In this document: piece by piece, positions 52,121 through 62,000 of the stretch
Layout: the number at the start of each line of letters is the position of its first letter
Numbering within the stretch: the first letter of the stretch is position 1
Assembly (NCBI GenBank): GCA_009746045.1
Contig: RPFO01000022.1
Location: 4,885,702 to 4,947,701, forward strand
Length of the DNA stretch: 62,000 bases
Source of the DNA: Mesostigma viride
Taxonomy: Eukaryota; Streptophyta; Mesostigmatophyceae; Mesostigmatales; Mesostigmataceae
Direction: 5' to 3'
The notes under the pieces: model-generated
What the model saw: the letters and a program-made list of their open reading frames with translations, nothing else
The model's database searches: none
Told to the model about the DNA's origin: nothing
Made by a program: the position numbers and the translations under genes

Positions 52121-53690
52121 ATACTTTGCGTGGCACGCTGCCTGTTGCCTAGGCCCCTCCCCCGACAGCCGTTGGCAGACGACGGGCCATGGGTGGAGCA
52201 CAGGCCACCAGGGGGCAAAGGGCCAGGTACAGACCAAGGCAGGCTACACACGCCGATGGAAGGCCAGCGACGAGCCAAGGCGAGCAATGCGAGAGCAAGC
52301 CAAGGCATGCTTGCTGCTTCAGGCACATGCCCCCGTCTGGCACAGACGCCTCCTTCCCCCCAAAGCAATGGGGGACCCGCTGACCAAAGGACACAAAAAG
52401 GAGACTCTCCGACCAAGAGACACAGGCCAGCAGAGGAGACCCCGGCAAAGGCCAGCAGAGCAGATGCCGGCATAGGAGGGGCCCGCGGAAGAGGAAAGAA
52501 AGAGCCACACGGGGGGGACACGGCCACCTTGCCCTTATCCCTTTGGCATCCACCTTGGAAAATACCACTTGGCGTTGACTTTCCCATTACCCACTTGGCA
52601 TCTACTTCGCCCAGAGGTGCTTGGCCCCCTTCCTCCGTTTACAGGGGTTCTCATCTACCCCATCCTCCTTTCTCGGCATCCTCTGGTCTCTCCCTTCTCC
52701 AACAGGACCTCGTCCTCGCCCTTACCGACTCAGGGGACGTTTGCCAGCGCGACACCTCGATGCAGACCATCGACGATGGGACCCCGACCCTGGTCCAACC
52801 ACATGCGAATGGTAAATATCGCCTTATCGCGACAGGGGTAAACCAAGGGGGGGGGGGGAGGGGGAAGCGGCAGGGGCGGTCCACCACAGAATGGCGAGCG
52901 CAACATCCAGCGCTGCCCAGCACAACGCCCAGGGTGACGTTCCAAAACGGGTTGTGCCTAGGGCGACGTCAAGCGGTATCTGGTGTCCGGTCTCCGCCTC
53001 GATCATCCCCATGCGCCCCGTTGGTGACCCGCGCCCTACCCCATGCCTTGTCGATGATCCGCGTGCTATGCTATACCTTCTGATGGGAGCAGTGCCATGC
53101 TCCGTGAGGCCCGCGACACTGTGCCTGTGCCAGCAATCATCCGTCCCAGCCCTGTATGCGTGTCAGCAATTCACAGTATGATCGCGAGTGCTAGCATTCG
53201 CGAGGGGTTGTCACTGCCGTGAGAGTGAGCGGCCCTCACGATGGGTGCTCTTCGCTCGGATCCGCTAGACCCGCGCAAGGGGGTGGGCCACAAGGGGGTG
53301 GCACTTGAGGGGGCGAGCCACCTCGTGTTCCAGCGTTCCAGCGCCTCTTGAGCGAGGAACAGGCGCTCCATGCCCTCTCGAACGAGCAACACGGCAGCAA
53401 GCGCTCGCACGACATGCGTCAACGCCCGCACACGGCATGCATCGGGAAGGAGGCACCGGCAGTCAGCGCCCCGCCGCCCGCCGACCGGCCGATGGCTGCC
53501 CGCCACATGCTACGGCCGCTGCCCGACCTGCCGGCAAAGAGGCAACGAAAGGTGCCAACACGCCAGTTGCCTGTAGCAGACCGGTGGAACCCAGCCACAT
53601 GTCTTGCGTGGGGCTGCCTTGCGTGGGGCTGCCTTACCTGTTTGCCTGTGCGCGTGGAACAGTTGTCTTGCGTTGCGGCAGAATGCCCTC
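52121..53690. other. Intergenic sequence; no gene recognised
   Basis: Frames of up to 325 residues are open here, but they are proline/arginine-rich, resemble no family, and are open in several frames at once, as expected of GC-rich non-coding DNA. GGGGGTGGGCCAC/AGGGGGTGGCACT-like duplications occur near 53280-53310. Confidence 0.4.
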
Positions 53691-54030
53691 CCTCATTCCA
53701 ATCTGTCCTACATGTTGGCGGCACTGGCTCCCTGCCCCGTTGCCCCCGACACGTGGCTCCCTCATGTCCTACACCTTGGCGTCCCACATGTCCCGTTGGC
53801 CATGTAGACGGCGTCCGCTCCCTGCCCCGCCGCCAAATCCTACATGTCGGTGGACCCCGTCGCACCCCCATGCCCCGGGTGTCCCACCTGTCGGTGGCGG
53901 CTGCCATACCAGTGGGCACTGGCCGCCCTCGCCATATCATTTTGCCACCCGTGCACCTTCTACATGTCGGTGGCCCTCAGCACCAGCCCGAGCCATGATG
54001 CCAAAATCATCCCCTACATGTCCTGAATGA
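53691..54030. repeat. Echoes of the E2 stop-codon region
   Basis: CTACATGTCGGTGG, the last codons of the E2 gene read on the + strand (54127-54140), recurs with variations near 53706, 53841, 53960 and 54013, each followed by CCCC/CCTG-rich sequence. Confidence 0.7.
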
Positions 54031-54126
54031 ATGAATGAATGACGGAAGGAGGGAATCATCCCCCTTGATGTCGCCAGGCCCACCTCGCCACCCAGCCACC
54101 ATGCCGCCACCGTGTCGGAGGGCGGA

Positions 54127-54699
54127 CTACATGTCGGTGGCCCCTGCCACCTCATCGTCATCGCTGCCTGACAGCACATCACTCATATCGCTGTCGCTGT
54201 CAGAGTCGGCGTCGTTGCGCACGCCCTTGATGCCGATGTCCTCCGGTTTGGCGTACTTTTGCACGTACTCTGCGGGGCAGGAAGAATAACACAATAAAGA
54301 AAATAAACTTCATGTTTACTACATGCGCATGCATGCGTGTCACATCCATAGACGCGCATGAGGCAAGGACAGGAATGCGCGCAGAAGCATGAAAGACGCG
54401 CACGCGCACGCATCACGCAAACATTAGTAAATTAAGTAAATGACACATTACATTCAACAAGAATGTCCGTGGGGGAAACGCGGAGCACATGGAAGTGCTT
54501 CCAGTCCCTGACAGCACGATACAAGGAGGGGGCACTTGTGCTACGTCACACAGCAAGGAGGGGGCACTTGTCGACATGAATACACCCACGGCATATCGCC
54601 CACCCACCACCAGGCAAGCAGGCATGAGCGTGCGATCACAAACTGGCACACATACGCAGACGCACATCCATGCAACACCACACACAGAAGCATGTGCTG

Positions 54700-54737
<38 letters not shown>

Positions 54738-57477
54738 CGCCGTCGTGTACTGTCTCAGAACCACCGTCGTGTAATATTGCTTTTCTCTTGTCCTACACAT
54801 GCTCCCCTCGCTTTGCTCTTGTACTCACCCTGCAATACGTTCTTAAATTAAAATATAACTCACCCTGCAATACGTTCTTATATTAAAATATTATTTTCCC
54901 ATACCCCGCACTTTGCTCTTGTGCTAATCGAATCCCCCTACTCACCCGTAAATTTGTCTTGTCCTACTTACCCCTCACCTTGTCCCCCTAATCACCCCTC
55001 ACCTTGTCCTCACCCCTCGCATGCCCCTTGTATTGACTGTATTTACTCACCCCTTGATTTGTTCTTTTCCAATGCCCCCCGCAATTTCTTCTTATGTCAC
55101 AAAAATGTATCACCTTACCCCGCAATCTGTTCTGGTACCCCCCCCCCCCTCTCCATGTGTACTAATGTTATGAAGAGTCAATCACATACTTCACTCCCTT
55201 ACCCCGCACTGTGACCTTGTACCCCCCCGCGCACCAAGTTCTTGTCCAACTCCCCCCCCACTTTGTTCTTGTGTTTATTCCCTTACCCCCCACTAAGTCT
55301 TGTCCAACTCCCCCCGCACCTTGATCTTATACCCCCCCCCCCCCCCCCCCCCCCCCGCAGTTTGCTCTTGTCGAACTCACCCCGCACTTTGTCCTTGTAC
55401 TTAATCCCTTACTCACCCCGCACGTTGTTCCTGTCCAACTCACCCCGCACTTTGTTCCTGTCCAACTCACCCCGCACTTTGTTCCTGTCCAACTCACCCC
55501 GCACTTTGTTCTTGTATGCCTCCGGCTCGCGCATGAGCAGCGCGGCCGCCTCCCCGTTCAGCGGATCGGTCGGGTTGGGGTATAACAGCAGCTGCGGGAG
55601 GAAGACCTCAAACACGTTGATCAGGTCTGCGTACGGTGTAAGGGGGTGGGGGCACCAAGGAGGTGCACAGAGGATGAGGGGGAGAAAGGGGGAGTCGGGA
55701 CGACTTCAGACACGTTGATCAGGTCGGCATGTTGGGATATAGTTACCCTCACAGCATGGCATTCAAGGGGGGGAAGGAAAGGTACATGACGGGGAAAAAA
55801 CGACAGGAATATACATATATACTTTAGTTCTTATTAGATTATACTTGCGCTGTCTCCTTGACATGATACTGGCGATGATCAGGTCTATGTGTGTGTGCGT
55901 GTGCGCGTGTGTGCGTGTGTGCGTGTGCGTGCGTGCGTGCTCGCGCGTAAGTGTGTGCGTGTGAACCAATTAATTAATTAATTAATTAATTAGGTACATA
56001 TAACTCCGTTGGGAGTATATGTAGCACATATCCCAGAGAAGGGGCATATGGCTTTTAATACATTCTAAGCTACTTCCTGCAAGGGTGGGAATGTAAACGA
56101 CACTTGCTCGAGGTGCACCAAGGGCACCTGCATCCCCCAGAGTCTCAAGCTGAAACCAACTAAGGGGAGCCTGTCATGGGGGGGGAAGATCATCATGGCT
56201 ATATACAAAAGCTAAGGCATGGCTTCTCAGCAGAGAGTAGCTCTCCGCGTGGGCACAGCATAACTAAAGAAATACAGCTAGGCAGCAGTGTGAACCAAGG
56301 AGAGGTTAAATGGTGTGTGTGTGTGTGTGTGTGGTGGTGGTGGGGAGATAGCTCAGTCACGCCGCGCCAAATGGGGGTGGGTGGCGCCAAGGGAAAGGAG
56401 GGGAAGGGGGGGGCGAAGGAATGCGAGGCAGATCCCCAAATTATTCATTGGCTATATGCGTAAAGACGAGCCAAGCTGTAGCGTGTATCTGCCCGTGCAA
56501 CCACACGGAACAAACTGCCTTGCACTCTTTCACTGTTATAGTACACGCGCCGCGCACGGGGCTCCAAGTCATGTGGACAACTCGACTACCAGATGCACGA
56601 GTGGAGACTGCTGTATCCATGACACGTACCAAACATGGGGCTCCACGTCTGGTTGATCACGTCCAAGCACACCGAGCCGGCGCTGCACCGCGCACACACG
56701 GCCGGCAGGGCAAACAGGAAAGAAAAACACACAAAGTGGCATAGCAGGTGAGGCATCCAACGCAGCAGGTGAAGTTATCCCTCTTCCGCTAGCTTGGGAA
56801 GCCGGGTGGGGTAAAACCCGCCACCCACAGCCCCTGTCATACTCCACTGCTTTGGCAAGAGTCACTGGTTCTGCAAATAGTAATCAATCATGCAAATAAT
56901 CATCAAGGATGCGAGCAGTCATTGGTCATGTGACTACTCACAGCTCGTCGACATTGGGATGGAAAATCCGATTGACAAAGCCAATGGATGGTGACTTGTA
57001 GGGATAGGCCTCCGGCAGCTCGACGTGAATTTTCCACTTGCCCCCGTCGTAAGGACCTGAGTTGAAGAGGAGCATACCATGCGCAGGGCCAAACGCGCCG
57101 AGACGTGAGAAAAAGCGGCACGACGTCAGCAGACGACGTGGCTCGAAAAAAATCGCTCCGCTTGCGACGAACTGTATTAATGCGTGGGCGTATAGCCAAG
57201 TGGACAGATGACTTACTGTCTTTCGGGCCGTTGAACTCGACGTAGAGTTCGCACATGCCGTCATTAACCATTTCGACCTTGTAGTCGCTCATCATGCTGT
57301 AGTTCACATGGCCACGGAAGCAGCTCAGCAACGTGCCAGTAGTAAGTTATGCCTCGCAAGAGAAGGAACTAATATCAGGGCCATGGTAGCTTCATTCACA
57401 ATGACAACAAACCGGGCCTTAGAGCTTACTTACAGCTTCATCACGTCCATTTCTCTTCGTTTCGACGGGGAAGACAT
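54127..57477 (-). CDS. UBE2H: UBE2H/Ubc8-type ubiquitin-conjugating enzyme E2 (six exons, complete)
   Basis: Exons on the minus strand: 57477-57434 (ATG), 57296-57217, 57056-56942, 56682-56630, 55626-55498, 54269-54127 (TAG). All introns are GT-AG and in phase; the product has 187 residues, close to the usual length. It begins [15 protein letters not shown], followed by [40 protein letters not shown] and the catalytic-cysteine block [36 protein letters not shown], then [16 protein letters not shown] and an acidic Asp/Ser tail ([20 protein letters not shown]) follow, as in UBE2H and yeast Ubc8. The enzyme accepts ubiquitin from E1 on that cysteine; in yeast and animals it works with the GID/CTLH ligase. 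The HPN motif and active cysteine are intact. Two downstream introns are filled with copies of exon edges. Confidence 0.96.
54704..54736. repeat. (AC)n microsatellite
   Basis: Dinucleotide run in the last intron of the E2 gene. Confidence 0.93.
54840..55497. repeat. Array of copies of the E2 exon-5 end and donor site
   Basis: On the + strand CTCACCCCGCACTTTGTTCT, the reverse complement of the exon end plus GTGAG donor, is repeated. The three copies next to the exon are near-perfect (55436-55510) and about eight looser ones (CCCCGCACTTTGCTCTTGT, CCCCGCAATTT) extend to about 54900. Poly-C tracts lie at 55138-55150 and 55335-55357. Confidence 0.85.
55880..55960. repeat. (GT)n / (GTGC)n microsatellite
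   Basis: Degenerate GT-rich tract inside the E2 intron 55627-56629, next to the retroelement insertion at 55970. Confidence 0.88.
55970..56287 (-). mobile_element. 5'-truncated retrotransposon 3' UTR insertion with 11-bp target duplication
   Basis: GTGTGAACCAA is present at 55959-55969 and 56288-56298. On the minus strand the 318-bp insert matches the 3' UTR of the ORF1-only elements (CTACTCTCTGCTGAGAAGCC, GCAGGAAGTAGCTTAG), then the hairpin (ACTCC, CAAC, GGAGT; 56016-56003) and a (TTAA)n tail. It lies in an intron of the E2 gene, in the same orientation as the gene. Confidence 0.9.
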
Positions 57478-58250
57478 CTTAGACGATTGCTTACTGGTAT
57501 TTCAAACACAGAGAATTGCCGCTTTCCGGGCTATTCAAGAACTGTAAGAACAGCGGTATCGCAAGGCCTTCGCTAGCTCCTCCGAAAATTCATTAATTTC
57601 CTCAAAACACTACGTCCGAACAGACGAGCTGCGCTCTCTGACTCTTATACTCGCGACGCGCTATTCAGAATCGTATAAGCGCTGGATTCAACGTACGCGA
57701 ACGCCTAGACACACACAATAATCGAGGTAATCAGAGTGGAGAACGCGAGGGAGAGGAGGCACCTAGCGGGAAGATCCCAACTTCTATGGCTGCCGAGCTG
57801 CGATCACCCCAGCTTTGTTCTCTCGCGTGGCGATCGGAGAGCATCATGGACGGGGTCGATTTATAACAACCGAGGCAGGCCGCGATGCCAGGTCGTCTCG
57901 CACGGCTCGCCACTGAATATGTAGCAACGAGTACGGCGTGCATCTTCCGGCGCGATACCGCGCGCAAGGCACGATGCTAGTTGGGAGTTAAAGCAGCCGC
58001 CGTCGAGACTGAGTCCGTTTCTGCGCGTTGCGGTAACCCAGTGCATCCCGAAAGGGCCAATCGTATGCTCCAAGAGCCGGAACGGAGTACGGCCGCATTC
58101 TCTGACTGACCAAGAGCGACTAAATTGGGAACCTGCATCATCCGGATCGAACGCCGGGTTCCGGCCGCGATCGGGTCACGAACATCTGTTCCGGCGTGGC
58201 AGAGGAGTGTTCGAATAAAACCCATTTTGATGATCTTTGAGAATTAGTCT
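57478..58250. other. Upstream flank of the E2 gene; no gene recognised
   Basis: The E2 promoter should lie in the first part. Frames of 60-80 residues exist on both strands but none is recognisable. Confidence 0.4.
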
Positions 58251-58254
58251 TGAG

Positions 58255-58440
58255 TAGCACTAATTGTAACAGCATATTTGTGACAGTCCCGGAGACGGAT
58301 AACGCCCGAGAGGGGGGGGGGGTCTACCCCCCGCCCAGCCACGGGAACCGGCCCCCGGGGCAGTGTGTGTTCTTACGCAATACCGGCACGTCGTACGCGC
58401 CGGCGGCCCGGGTGTATAATGTATTATTATACGCTGATCG
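58255..58440 (-). mobile_element. Repeat related to 59960-60060, inverted
   Basis: GAACACACACTGCCC(C/T)GGG followed by GC-rich sequence and a long run of C is found here on the minus strand and near 59998-60045 on the + strand. Both copies have GCGTACG(A/C)-rich sequence on the other side. The element type is unknown. Confidence 0.5.
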
Positions 58441-58879
58441 TACGCTGACTCTTGAAAACCCCTTTCTTGGCATGTTTTTGAGGGTTCTTCAACATTCTGA
58501 GCAACCCGCAAGCATGGCCTGCTGTTGTTTTTGCCATACATTTTGCCTACACATGACATACTATATAGCCGGCATGACAATGGCATTGCCATCACTACCT
58601 AGAAATACAAGCATAGTTTCTAAAGGTCTTACTTCAAGATAGTTTCAGACTCTTCAAAATCGAGACAACAACCAAGTATCAATGCAGTATCAATTCACAA
58701 CTTACTGGAAAGGATAATAAATATGTGCAATTCAATATATCAAGGAGACAACAAAATATGCATGCACTACATTGCAGCGGCAGAGAACCGTCTTCCAAAG
58801 ATAGTAAAGAGACTGAGCTTGGCCAACTGCCAAGCTGCCAAATATAGAAGTGATAAGAACCATGACCTGCCAGTGTTCG

Positions 58880-59540
58880 CACATCAGCCTGCTTCTTCAG
58901 TTGGCGTCACTAGTCGCCTACTGCTTCCTCTTCCTGGTATTGTGATCCTTCTCCGCCTGCTCTTGAAATCAGCAGCCTGTAACGGAGTGCCGGCGGTGGC
59001 TTCTTGCAAGGGCACACTTTTGCATCCTTCGCATACGAGCCGCCCAGGATATGGCACCAGCTTCCTCGGGTAGAAGAACCACTGAACTTTGCCTGGCAGA
59101 GTGAGCACTCGATCCATGTAGTAGTTATGTGTCTGCTGCCCATTCTTGAGGATGCGCTCTTTGCTAATGTATCAAAGAGACAACCAGCGCAGGCCAGAAA
59201 TCGGGAGAATCCGGACCATGGTAGCTCGAGCCTGCCGTTATCTTTTCCGCGTTTTCGAGTCGTTCAGGATGATGAAGATGAATGGTGATGGAAATGTGTA
59301 TCCTTGTGCATTGAAATTATGGCTGGCTTACGTGTGGAGCGACTAGATGACCTAGACGGTGGGGCCGGAAACAGCATGCTTGATCAGGGCGTGTGTTTCG
59401 AGCCTAACTGGCCGGGAGTGTCTAGTTTTGCTAATGTATGTCGAGACAGTTTCGGATGCGGCCTCTTCTTCATCGGGCCGCACATCATCATCGTGTTCCA
59501 TTGACTCCTCACTCGTGTCAGCCATGCCTAGCTGAGATGT
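58880..59540 (-). pseudogene. BED-zinc-finger (hAT-like) fragment split by an interspersed repeat
   Basis: The minus strand gives an acidic start MADTSEESMEHDDDVRPDEE (59518 downwards), then, after the repeat at 59426-59173, a BED-type pattern: W..CSLCQAKFSGSSTR, a His and GG spaced as usual, then KVCPCKKPP (about 59110-59005). Removing the insertion rejoins a continuous frame (SETVSTYISK then ERILKNGQQ). The zinc-finger pattern is in a different frame from that start, so a frameshift or an intron is needed. BED fingers occur in hAT transposases and domesticated relatives. No transposase core is visible. Confidence 0.5.
59173..59426 (+). mobile_element. Short interspersed repeat, copy 2, with 13-bp target duplication
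   Basis: TTTGCTAATGTAT is present at 59160-59172 and 59427-59439. The 254-bp insert matches 49889-50150 and starts CAAAGAGACAACCAGCGCAG. It has no terminal inverted repeats and no poly-A tail. It interrupts the BED-finger fragment. Confidence 0.85.
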
Positions 59541-59782
59541 CAATATGCTACGATATAGGTGCCAGACGACCACTGCCTGTTGCTGGCAGACAATGAAACC
59601 TTGTCACATGTTCAAATTATTAATGTCTTGTCTTTAGTCTTCAGCCTTCCCGCCTTCACAAGACTGGACCACGATGAACGCGCTATAGTGCATTATACAC
59701 TAGCTAGCTCATCATATGCAATTATTTGTTCCTACAACAGGTCGTCGCGCCGCAGTCTAGGCAAGCAACGCGGTCTGTAAAA

Positions 59783-59825
59783 TGATCAAGGAGACAACCA
59801 ACGCAGGCCAGAAATTGGGAGAACC
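59783..59825 (+). mobile_element. Short interspersed repeat, start fragment
   Basis: ATCAAGGAGACAACCAACGC and GGCCAGAAATTGGGAGAA match the start of the 254-bp repeat. It breaks off at GAACCAATC. ACGCGGTCTGTAAAATGAT occurs on both sides (59768 and 59834), possibly a target duplication of 19 bp. Confidence 0.65.
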
Positions 59826-59864
59826 AATCAACGCGGTCTGTAAAATGATGCCAAAACCCACCTC

Positions 59865-60110
59865 GTTAGCCGAAAATACGCGATACGCAAGAAAATACGC
59901 AAAAATACGCGGGGCGTACGAAAGTACCCCATTTTCGTACGCGCCGCTCGCGTATCGCGCATAATGCGCTCCATATAGGGCGTGTAATACGCCATATGAA
60001 CACACACTGCCCTGGGGTAAGGGGGTCAGGCCCCCCCCCCCCCCATTCGTTGCCACCCCCGGGGGGGCCAGGGCGTGTGTGTGTCAGTGTACAGAAGGCT
60101 TGCCCCCGGC
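59865..60110. repeat. GC-rich unique/low-complexity sequence with inverted ATACGC words
   Basis: ATACGCAAAAATACGCGGGGCG and the inverted words CGTACG, CGCGTATCGCG make several small palindromes. A run of 14 C is at 60031-60044 and runs of G and C follow. It includes the relative of 58255-58440. Confidence 0.5.
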
Positions 60111-60162
60111 ACCCCCCCCCATGCACCTGCACCCCCGACGTCGACCAAGGTTCACACATATG

Positions 60163-60905
60163 TATGGTAATGACCTACTTGCGCTCGAAGGGCCTGGGCG
60201 AGCACCGCAAGCGCATGCTCTTCAAGGTCCTCGTCCTCACGGTGCTCACGTATGGCGCCGAGGCGTGGACACTCACACCCACACTGGCAGCTATAAAGCT
60301 CGATCGACGGCACGGTTTACAGGATGCTCCGACAGGTCCTGAACGTAGGGTTTTCCAAGCGCCCGTCATTAGAGTCTTTGTATCAGGGTATGCATCGTAT
60401 TTCGAACGAGATTAGGCAGCGTAGGATAGCATTTGTAGGACACCTTGCGCGCACCAGCCAGGTCGACACCGCCCTTGGTCTGGCAGGCCCCCAGCGGCTT
60501 GGCCAGCCAGGGCGGCATATTCTGACCTGGCCTGGCCCCATAGATAGGGAAACATGCATGTCACGAACTACATCCAGATGTTGCTAGCTGGACGACCTAG
60601 TGGTCCCAGCCCAGTTTGAACACCGCATCCACTAGCTCTCTCTCCCTTCTTTGGACTGCCATGCAGAACAAGACGCGGTGGCAGAAGATTGTCAAGGCTC
60701 ACACGCCAGCCCCGGTGGGCAAGCCACCTCCCCCCAAGCGAAGGAGGCGTTTTGATGAGTAGTGTAGTGAGGATTTTCTAGACTAGATAGCTTAGAGCTA
60801 GTTTAGTTCGAACTCCACCCATCCATCAAGGAATATGTGCTACATGATCTCCCAACGAAGGCATGTTATAATTTAATTTAAAATTAATTTTTATGGTAAT
60901 GACCT
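60163..60905 (+). mobile_element. 5'-truncated non-LTR retrotransposon with 14-bp target duplication
   Basis: TATGGTAATGACCT is present at 60163-60176 and 60892-60905. The insert encodes the C-terminal part of the same reverse transcriptase as 10396-11763 (GEHRKRMLFKVLVLTVLTYG, then in another frame RRIAFVGHLARTSQVD). Further frame breaks occur at small duplications of TAGC (60585, 60635), and it ends GKPPPPKRRRRFDE (stop near 60762). The hairpin (TCTCC, CAAC, GAAGG) has lost one pair; the tail is (TTTAA)n. Confidence 0.9.
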
Positions 60906-61080
60906 TATATATCAAGGAGACAACCAGCGCAGGCCAGAAATCGATCAGGAGAATCCGGACCATGGTAGCTCGAGCCTGCCGTTATCTTCGGTCCGCGTTT
61001 TCGAGTCGTTCAGGATAATGAATATACCTAGGATGATGATACCTTGGATGACCTTATATATAGTAGGCATAGCTGTCTCA
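60906..61080 (+). mobile_element. Short interspersed repeat, truncated copy 3
   Basis: TATCAAGGAGACAACCAGCG through TTCGAGTCGTTCAGGATAAT matches the first half of the 254-bp repeat. The rest is replaced by unrelated sequence with TAGGATGATGA/TTGGATGACCTTATATA duplications. Confidence 0.75.
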
Positions 61081-61118
61081 CTTCATATAGTGTTAGTGTA
61101 GTGTTTTGCATTAATTAA

Positions 61119-62000
61119 CCCATAGTCCGAAAAGTGTATGTGATCGCATACACTTTGACTTAACGTAATAAACCACGTAATTCCAGGAGCGCCGCGCCAC
61201 CCGTGACGGAGGGAAGTTGTCCGGTGGGTCTGGGAACACTTAGGGACGAAGGTGATGCATAGGTTTGGGGGGGTTATTCGCCATAGCTTGGTAATTACAA
61301 CGTGCATTGAGAAAGTATCACGTGACTTTGGCGGGAAATTTTCGCTCGCGCGCGCGCGCAACGAGATATGGCTGCCAACGTGCCGTTATCAGGGAAATTT
61401 GCGTCTCGCGGCTAGAAACGGTTTAGAATGTTGCTCAGAATGATGATGCGTGATTTTCGTAGGTCAGGCATGGCCAGATTTTTAGGATTGGGAAAATACA
61501 GGTAGGAAAATACTGCCTTCTTGGTCGTCAGTGCCAGACAAGTCATCGCCTATCATATGTCGATTTTCTCCTTATGGCCGGGCAGTCTGCGCCAGCCCGA
61601 GCATCCAGGTTTGCTACGGGATGTCCCCTGCAGCATTTGCTGCGAATGCGGACGCATTTATAGGTCATCTTTGAACGAAACATCAACCTGGTAATCATAA
61701 AGGATGCATGCTTGACGCGGCTATGGCGGCCTATGCCCGTAGAGCCACGGTATCTGTGAGTTATGGTGGTCCCGGCCAGCGGACCCCGGGAAGGACATGA
61801 ACGAGCTGGGTACGACAACGTATTTGCGTGTTGTTTGCAGCGGAATTCGTCTCCCATGCAATATATATGACGATTTTATCTTTGCATATTTCAGCAAGCT
61901 TTCATGCCTGTTGTAGAGAGTGGTTTCAGCCCTGAAAGTGCCCAGTTTATGGCATATCTTTGGAGTGTATCATTCCGTTAGTGCAGGTAGGCAACGTGTT
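61119..62000 (-). mobile_element. TTAA-flanked non-autonomous DNA transposon, copy 2, cut by the window edge
   Basis: TTAA at 61115-61118 is followed by CCCATAGTCCG. The sequence then matches the reverse complement of the element at 6265-7613 along its whole visible length (for example GTATCACGTGACTTTGGCGG and CATCCAGGTTTG), with scattered substitutions and small indels. About 880 bp are visible; the other end lies right of the window. Its subterminal hairpin is AAAGTGTATG (61131-61140) with CATACACTTT (61147-61156). Confidence 0.9.

Noticed and set aside
52106-53083. 325-residue + strand frame as a gene
   Set aside because: GC-rich sequence with several overlapping open frames, proline/arginine-rich composition, no recognisable motif and no splice support.

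Overview
The window is nuclear DNA of a eukaryote. It has spliced genes with GT-AG introns, non-LTR retrotransposons, a TTAA-type transposon family and very many micro- and minisatellites; there is nothing bacterial about the layout. A nuclear, intron-rich MurE ligase next to a plant-type U-box/ARM protein points to the green lineage, most likely a green alga (prasinophyte or streptophyte) that keeps a plastid-targeted peptidoglycan enzyme. The species cannot be fixed from sequence alone.

Four protein-coding genes can be read. (1) 0.95-8.9 kb, + strand: the 3' half of a PUF60/Half-pint-like splicing factor (end of RRM2, linker, UHM domain), cut by the left edge. (2) 13.6-15.7 kb, - strand: an intronless 697-residue U-box/armadillo ubiquitin ligase. 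(3) 19.6-42.1 kb, + strand: a UDP-MurNAc-tripeptide synthetase (MurE). I assembled 17 phase-consistent exons giving 515 residues, plus a candidate upstream exon; the gene fills about 22 kb because its introns are packed with tandem repeats. (4) 54.1-57.5 kb, - strand: a complete six-exon UBE2H/Ubc8-type E2 enzyme of 187 residues. The four genes share no pathway beyond two being ubiquitin factors.

The rest is mobile and repetitive DNA. Non-LTR retrotransposon pieces lie at 9.6-12.8, 43.2-49.1, 55.97-56.3 and 60.2-60.9 kb. They include reverse-transcriptase fragments, ORF1-only elements without any reverse transcriptase, and very short 3'-end insertions. Most end in the same small hairpin (loop CAAC) followed by an AT-rich repeat tail, and several have target-site duplications. 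A 1.35-kb TTAA-flanked non-autonomous element sits at 6.3-7.6 kb, with an inverted second copy at 61.1 kb running off the right edge. A 254-bp short interspersed repeat splits a BED-zinc-finger (hAT-like) fragment at 59 kb.

The most striking pattern is at the edges of exons. In all three spliced genes, short imperfect copies of an exon edge together with its splice site recur in the adjoining intron (and beyond the stop codon of the E2 gene), sometimes as whole arrays. These 'boundary echoes' account for much intron sequence and create many decoy splice sites.
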